Positions 49,133 through 52,036 of a stretch of DNA of 52,036 nucleotides are shown here, piece by piece. Location: positions 1-52,036 of the forward strand of contig JANYDL010000091.1 in the NCBI GenBank assembly GCA_025363635.1, in the 5' to 3' direction. Numbering within the stretch: position 1 is the stretch's first letter; each line of letters begins with the position of its first letter. Position numbers and translations under genes: made by a program. This stretch comes from Actinomycetes bacterium. Its GTDB lineage: Bacteria > Actinomycetota > Actinomycetes > Nanopelagicales > Nanopelagicaceae. The notes under the pieces are model-generated. The model ran no database searches and had not been told where the DNA came from. It saw only the letters and a program-made list of their open reading frames with translations.

Positions 49133-50268
49133 CTCGTCCTGATAAGCCAAGCGAGATCAACCTAGTTTTCGACGAGCCGGTACAACGCAGAAAAGCGCCT
49201 AAACACTTAGCGGATTTTTCCCCCGAGGATCGACGCGCGTTTGCGGAAGCACAGGGTCTGCCTGCATTTCGGGCAAACCAAATTTCCAACCATTACTTCA
49301 CTCACTTTGCATCTGATGCCGAAAGTTGGACCGATATTCCCATTGGAGATCGGGCGAGGATAGCTGATTTGCTTACTCCAACTTTGATAAATCTCGTTAG
49401 ATCGGTGACGTGTGACAATGGAATGACGCGGAAAGATTTGTGGCGACTTCACGATGGTGTTCTCATCGAAACTGTATTGATGCGCTACTCAGATCGCACG
49501 ACTGTTTGCATTTCTTCGCAAGCTGGTTGCGGTATGGATTGCCCTTTTTGTGCAACCGGACAAGCCGGTCTAACTCGAAATCTAACTGCGGGAGAAATCA
49601 CCGCTCAAATTGTTGCTGCCGCGCGCGCGTGCGCACTTGGGGAATTGCCGGGTGGCCCAACGAGACTATCAAATATTGTTTTTATGGGAATGGGCGAACC
49701 GATGGCTAACTACAATTCGATGATACGCGCATTGCGCAATATCACGGAAGCAAATCCGAATGGACTGGGAATCAGCGCTCGCTCTGTGACAGTTTCAACT
49801 GTCGGATTAGTCAATGGAATTGAAAAGTTGATGGATGAAAGCCTGCCGGTCACGTTAGCCGTTTCGCTGCACACACCTGATGATCAATTGCGGGACAGCT
49901 TGGTACCAATTAATTCCCGTTGGAAAGTGAAGGAAGTTCTTGCCGCGGCTGATGCCTATGCTGCGAAGACTGGCCGCAGATACTCCATTGAGTACGCCCT
50001 GATTCGCGATATCAATGATCAGTCCTGGAGAGCTGATCTTTTGGGTCGACTTCTTAAGAACCGAAACGCACATGTCAACCTAATCCCACTCAACCCGACT
50101 CCTGGATCTAAGTGGACCGCGTCACGACAGGAGGATGAGGCGGAGTTTGTGCGAATTCTTGAAAGTTACGGTGTCCCAACAACGGTAAGAGATACACGAG
50201 GGCGAGAAATAGATGGTGCGTGCGGACAATTGGCCGCTGCAGAAAATAATGAAGCAGCAACGAATTAA
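49129..50268 (+). CDS. rlmN: Dual-specificity RNA methyltransferase RlmN
   Basis: This radical-SAM enzyme adds the C2 methyl to A2503 of 23S rRNA and A37 of certain tRNAs. The cluster motif CGMDCPFC lies at about residues 134-141. The second catalytic Cys is in DGACGQLA near 363. The block [10 protein letters not shown] is typical. The length of 379 aa is normal. The GTG start overlaps the cdsA stop. It ends the block. A weak terminator follows. Confidence 0.96.
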   Translation: MTRPDKPSEINLVFDEPVQRRKAPKHLADFSPEDRRAFAEAQGLPAFRANQISNHYFTHFASDAESWTDIPIGDRARIADLLTPTLINLVRSVTCDNGMTRKDLWRLHDGVLIETVLMRYSDRTTVCISSQAGCGMDCPFCATGQAGLTRNLTAGEITAQIVAAARACALGELPGGPTRLSNIVFMGMGEPMANYNSMIRALRNITEANPNGLGISARSVTVSTVGLVNGIEKLMDESLPVTLAVSLHTPDDQLRDSLVPINSRWKVKEVLAAADAYAAKTGRRYSIEYALIRDINDQSWRADLLGRLLKNRNAHVNLIPLNPTPGSKWTASRQEDEAEFVRILESYGVPTTVRDTRGREIDGACGQLAAAENNEAATN

Positions 50269-50286
50269 ATAGGAATGTATTTTTTG

Positions 50287-50304
50287 CGAAATGTTTTTCG
50301 TTTT
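50287..50304 (+). terminator. Weak intrinsic terminator after rlmN
   Basis: CGAAA and TTTCG pair around TGTT and are followed by TTTT. The 5-bp AT-rich stem is marginal. The surrounding 50269-50400 is strongly AT-rich compared with the coding regions and holds no gene. Confidence 0.4.
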
Positions 50305-50351
50305 CAAAGTTAAATTTTTGAAATCTAGATCTTACAAATATTCGAAAAAAA

Positions 50352-50370
50352 ACTTTACAGATTGTAAAGT
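50352..50370. promoter_or_regulatory. 19-bp palindrome upstream of the collagen-like gene
   Basis: ACTTTACA and TGTAAAGT are perfect inverted arms around GAT. Eight A precede it, so read on the minus strand it is a stem followed by a long U-tract, a good intrinsic terminator. No minus-strand gene needs one here. Alternatively it is a regulator-binding dyad 36 bp upstream of the -35 at 50407. Confidence 0.55.
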
Positions 50371-50406
50371 CCTTGGTAATCACTGACTTTTGGCGCGTCT
50401 TCCACT

Positions 50407-50434
50407 TTGACAACCGTTAGACTACTGGTATGTT
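50407..50434 (+). promoter_or_regulatory. Promoter of the collagen-like gene
   Basis: A consensus -35 TTGACA (50407-50412) and TATGTT (50429-50434) are separated by 16 bp. This is one of the strongest housekeeping-type promoters in the window and gives a 5' leader of about 50 nt. Confidence 0.7.
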
Positions 50435-50488
50435 GAGCATCACATTTGATCCAACTGCGTCTATTACCAACGTACGAAACGGGAGATT

Positions 50489-52036
50489 TTGAAAAAACAT
50501 TCTCTAATCAAAATGACTAATCGCAGGAGTAACTTTTTAATCTTGCCTTTAGTTTTCTTTGTCGTTTCGTCATTTCTCACAACGCCTGCATCAGGGGCAG
50601 CACTCATTTCAAGTAATACAGTTTTATCCAAAGGTATTGGCGCAAAAATTTCTTCTGCTGGTCTTCGAAAAGCTTCGGCCTTCGGACCAATAGTTGTCAA
50701 CACATCCGGAAGTTCATCTTCTTCAAGTTCTTCAAGTTCTACTTCTTCTTCAAACTCTTCTAATTCTTCTAATTCTTCAAAAACTAGTTTCACCAATACC
50801 ACTACAACAACGGTTGTGAAAGTAAACACACAATTGCAAGGTCCTTTAAATGTGGTGCAAAATAATACTAATTCGCAAACGACAAAGGTCGTCAGTGGTG
50901 GAGTACAACCACTTGGACCGTTGCAAGCTAACATTCAAACAAAAGTTGAAGGAACCACAGTTCAACCTCTTGGGCCTTTGCAAGCCAGTGTTTCAACGCA
51001 AAACAACTCAACGGTTGTAAATAACAACTCAAGTGATACAACTGTAAAAGTAATTGCAACACCGCAAGCAACAGAAACTCCAGCTGCGCGACCGTTAGGT
51101 CCACTTGCCGTAAGTGATAACGGTACGGTGCAACCGACTGGCGTTACTCTCACCGGTGCAAAAGGCGACACCGGTGCATCAGGACCTAAAGGTGATACGG
51201 GTGCAACAGGTGCTGTCGGCCCAAAAGGTGACACAGGTGCCACTGGTGCCGCAGGATTTACTGGTTTAAAAGGTGACACCGGAGCAACCGGTGCAGCCGG
51301 CACAAAAGGTGACACTGGAGCAACCGGCGCTCAGGGCTTAACGGGAACTCAAGGCATTCAAGGACTTAAAGGCGACACTGGTGCGACGGGCGCTCAAGGA
51401 GTTGCAGGAATTCAAGGGGTCAAAGGCGACACGGGAGCTCAAGGTGTCCAAGGTGTCCAAGGTGCAAAAGGTGAAACCGGTGCTCAAGGTCCTCAGGGAT
51501 TTACAGGAGTTCAAGGCGCTAAGGGCGAAACTGGCGCGGCGGGCGCTAAGGGTGATACCGGATCAGCGGGCTCCGCTGGCGTTAGCGGTTCTCAAGGAAT
51601 TCAGGGTCTTCAAGGTCTTCGAGGTGAAACTGGTGCCACTGGTGCATCAGGAGCCAAGGGCGATACAGGGGCTGCAGGCGCAGCAGGAGTAAATGGTCTA
51701 AATGGGAGTAACGGGGCAACGGGTGCTACCGGTGCTCAAGGTCCACAAGGATTTACTGGAGCGATTGGCGCAAAGGGTGACACCGGTGCTGCCGGTGCCC
51801 AAGGAATTCAAGGAATTCAAGGTTCAAAGGGTGACACCGGTGCTGCTGGAGCTAACGGCGCAACCGGTGCCAAAGGTGACACCGGTGCTGCTGGAGTTAA
51901 TGGAACTAACGGCGCAACAGGTGCCACCGGAGCCACTGGTTCAACGGGAGCCAAGGGTGATACCGGAGCTCAAGGTCAACAAGGATTTACTGGAGCCAAA
52001 GGTGACACCGGAGCAACTGGTGCTACCGGTGACCAA
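50489..52036 (+). CDS. Secreted collagen-like (Gly-X-Y repeat) surface protein, partial
   Basis: The frame is open from a TTG at 50489 to the window edge, 516 codons, with no stop seen. An ATG at 50513 is an alternative start. Residues 1-37 form a signal peptide (basic start, [15 protein letters not shown] core, cleavage near ASGA). A Ser/Asn-rich linker (about 72-98) follows, then a Thr/Asn-rich region with PLGPL motifs. From residue 223 there are 98 unbroken Gly-X-Y triplets. Proline is rare (four triplets), while Lys-Gly-Asp/Glu occurs 16 times, a known stabiliser of bacterial collagen helices. It is probably a cell-surface stalk or fibre. The C-terminal anchor or head lies outside the window. 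Confidence 0.85.
   Translation, partial: MKKHSLIKMTNRRSNFLILPLVFFVVSSFLTTPASGAALISSNTVLSKGIGAKISSAGLRKASAFGPIVVNTSGSSSSSSSSSSTSSSNSSNSSNSSKTSFTNTTTTTVVKVNTQLQGPLNVVQNNTNSQTTKVVSGGVQPLGPLQANIQTKVEGTTVQPLGPLQASVSTQNNSTVVNNNSSDTTVKVIATPQATETPAARPLGPLAVSDNGTVQPTGVTLTGAKGDTGASGPKGDTGATGAVGPKGDTGATGAAGFTGLKGDTGATGAAGTKGDTGATGAQGLTGTQGIQGLKGDTGATGAQGVAGIQGVKGDTGAQGVQGVQGAKGETGAQGPQGFTGVQGAKGETGAAGAKGDTGSAGSAGVSGSQGIQGLQGLRGETGATGASGAKGDTGAAGAAGVNGLNGSNGATGATGAQGPQGFTGAIGAKGDTGAAGAQGIQGIQGSKGDTGAAGANGATGAKGDTGAAGVNGTNGATGATGATGSTGAKGDTGAQGQQGFTGAKGDTGATGATGDQ

Noticed and set aside
50464-50934. Minus-strand frame rich in Glu/Leu opposite the collagen gene's linker
   Set aside because: It is the antisense of Ser/Asn-rich codons (TCT, TCA, AGT) and has no start signal or family resemblance.
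50962-51692. Pro/Val/Ala-rich minus-strand and Lys/Arg-rich plus-strand frames over the collagen region
   Set aside because: They are shadow translations of the Gly-X-Y repeat. The regular Gly every third codon lies in the plus frame that starts at 50489.
51150-52036. CRISPR-like or tandem-repeat array
   Set aside because: The repetition comes from Gly-X-Y coding triplets of varied length and sequence, with no constant repeat and unique spacer pattern.

Overview
The window reads as one stretch of an actinobacterial chromosome with roughly balanced base composition. It is gene-dense, with many ATGA, GTGA and TAATG stop/start overlaps. Several features point to Actinomycetota: tandem clpP1-clpP2, a DUF4233 membrane protein directly after folC, an RNase E with a long arginine-rich N-terminal extension, a long-form SerA, and the ilvB-ilvN-ilvC-serA-leuB order known from mycobacteria. 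The compact layout and moderate GC would suit a streamlined freshwater lineage such as the Nanopelagicales (acI), but that is an inference and no 16S gene is present.

Layout. An IS481-type insertion sequence (about 6-1321) sits just upstream of trigger factor. Next is a proteostasis block (tig, clpP1, clpP2, an MFS exporter, clpX). It is followed by valS-folC-DUF4233-ndk and the rod-shape/elongasome operon mreB-mreC-mreD-mrdA-rodA. Then come rne, rplU-rpmA (ended by a clear terminator), obgE and proB. A secreted fibronectin-III protein and a convergent serine hydrolase separate proB from proA. Next are gatC-gatA-gatB with a stand-alone amidase, then a minus-strand tetR-MFS drug-efflux cassette. 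A large branched-chain amino acid block follows: ilvD, an attenuator-controlled ilvB-ilvN-ilvC, serA, leuB, ilvE and cimA. After it come xerC, the translation/lipid block rpsB-tsf-pyrH-frr-cdsA-rlmN, and finally a long collagen-like surface protein that runs off the right edge.

How the genes work together. The amino-acid block holds much of the valine, isoleucine and leucine pathways. CimA supplies 2-oxobutanoate from pyruvate through citramalate, so isoleucine need not come from threonine. LeuB would serve both the leucine and citramalate branches; leuA and leuCD are not in this window. Just before ilvB lies a complete attenuation leader: promoter, a 12-residue peptide rich in Ile and Val, a hairpin and an intrinsic terminator.

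The most notable regulatory pattern is that nine open reading frames have a TANNNT-like -10 hexamer ending 6 or 7 nt before the start codon, with little or no Shine-Dalgarno sequence. These are valS, ndk, mreC, the serine hydrolase, proA, gatC, ilvD, the ilvB leader peptide and xerC. This is the geometry expected of leaderless mRNAs. In mreC and xerC the -10 would reuse the upstream gene's TAG stop codon.

No complete tRNA, rRNA or CRISPR array was found. No gene-free stretch exceeds 300 bases.
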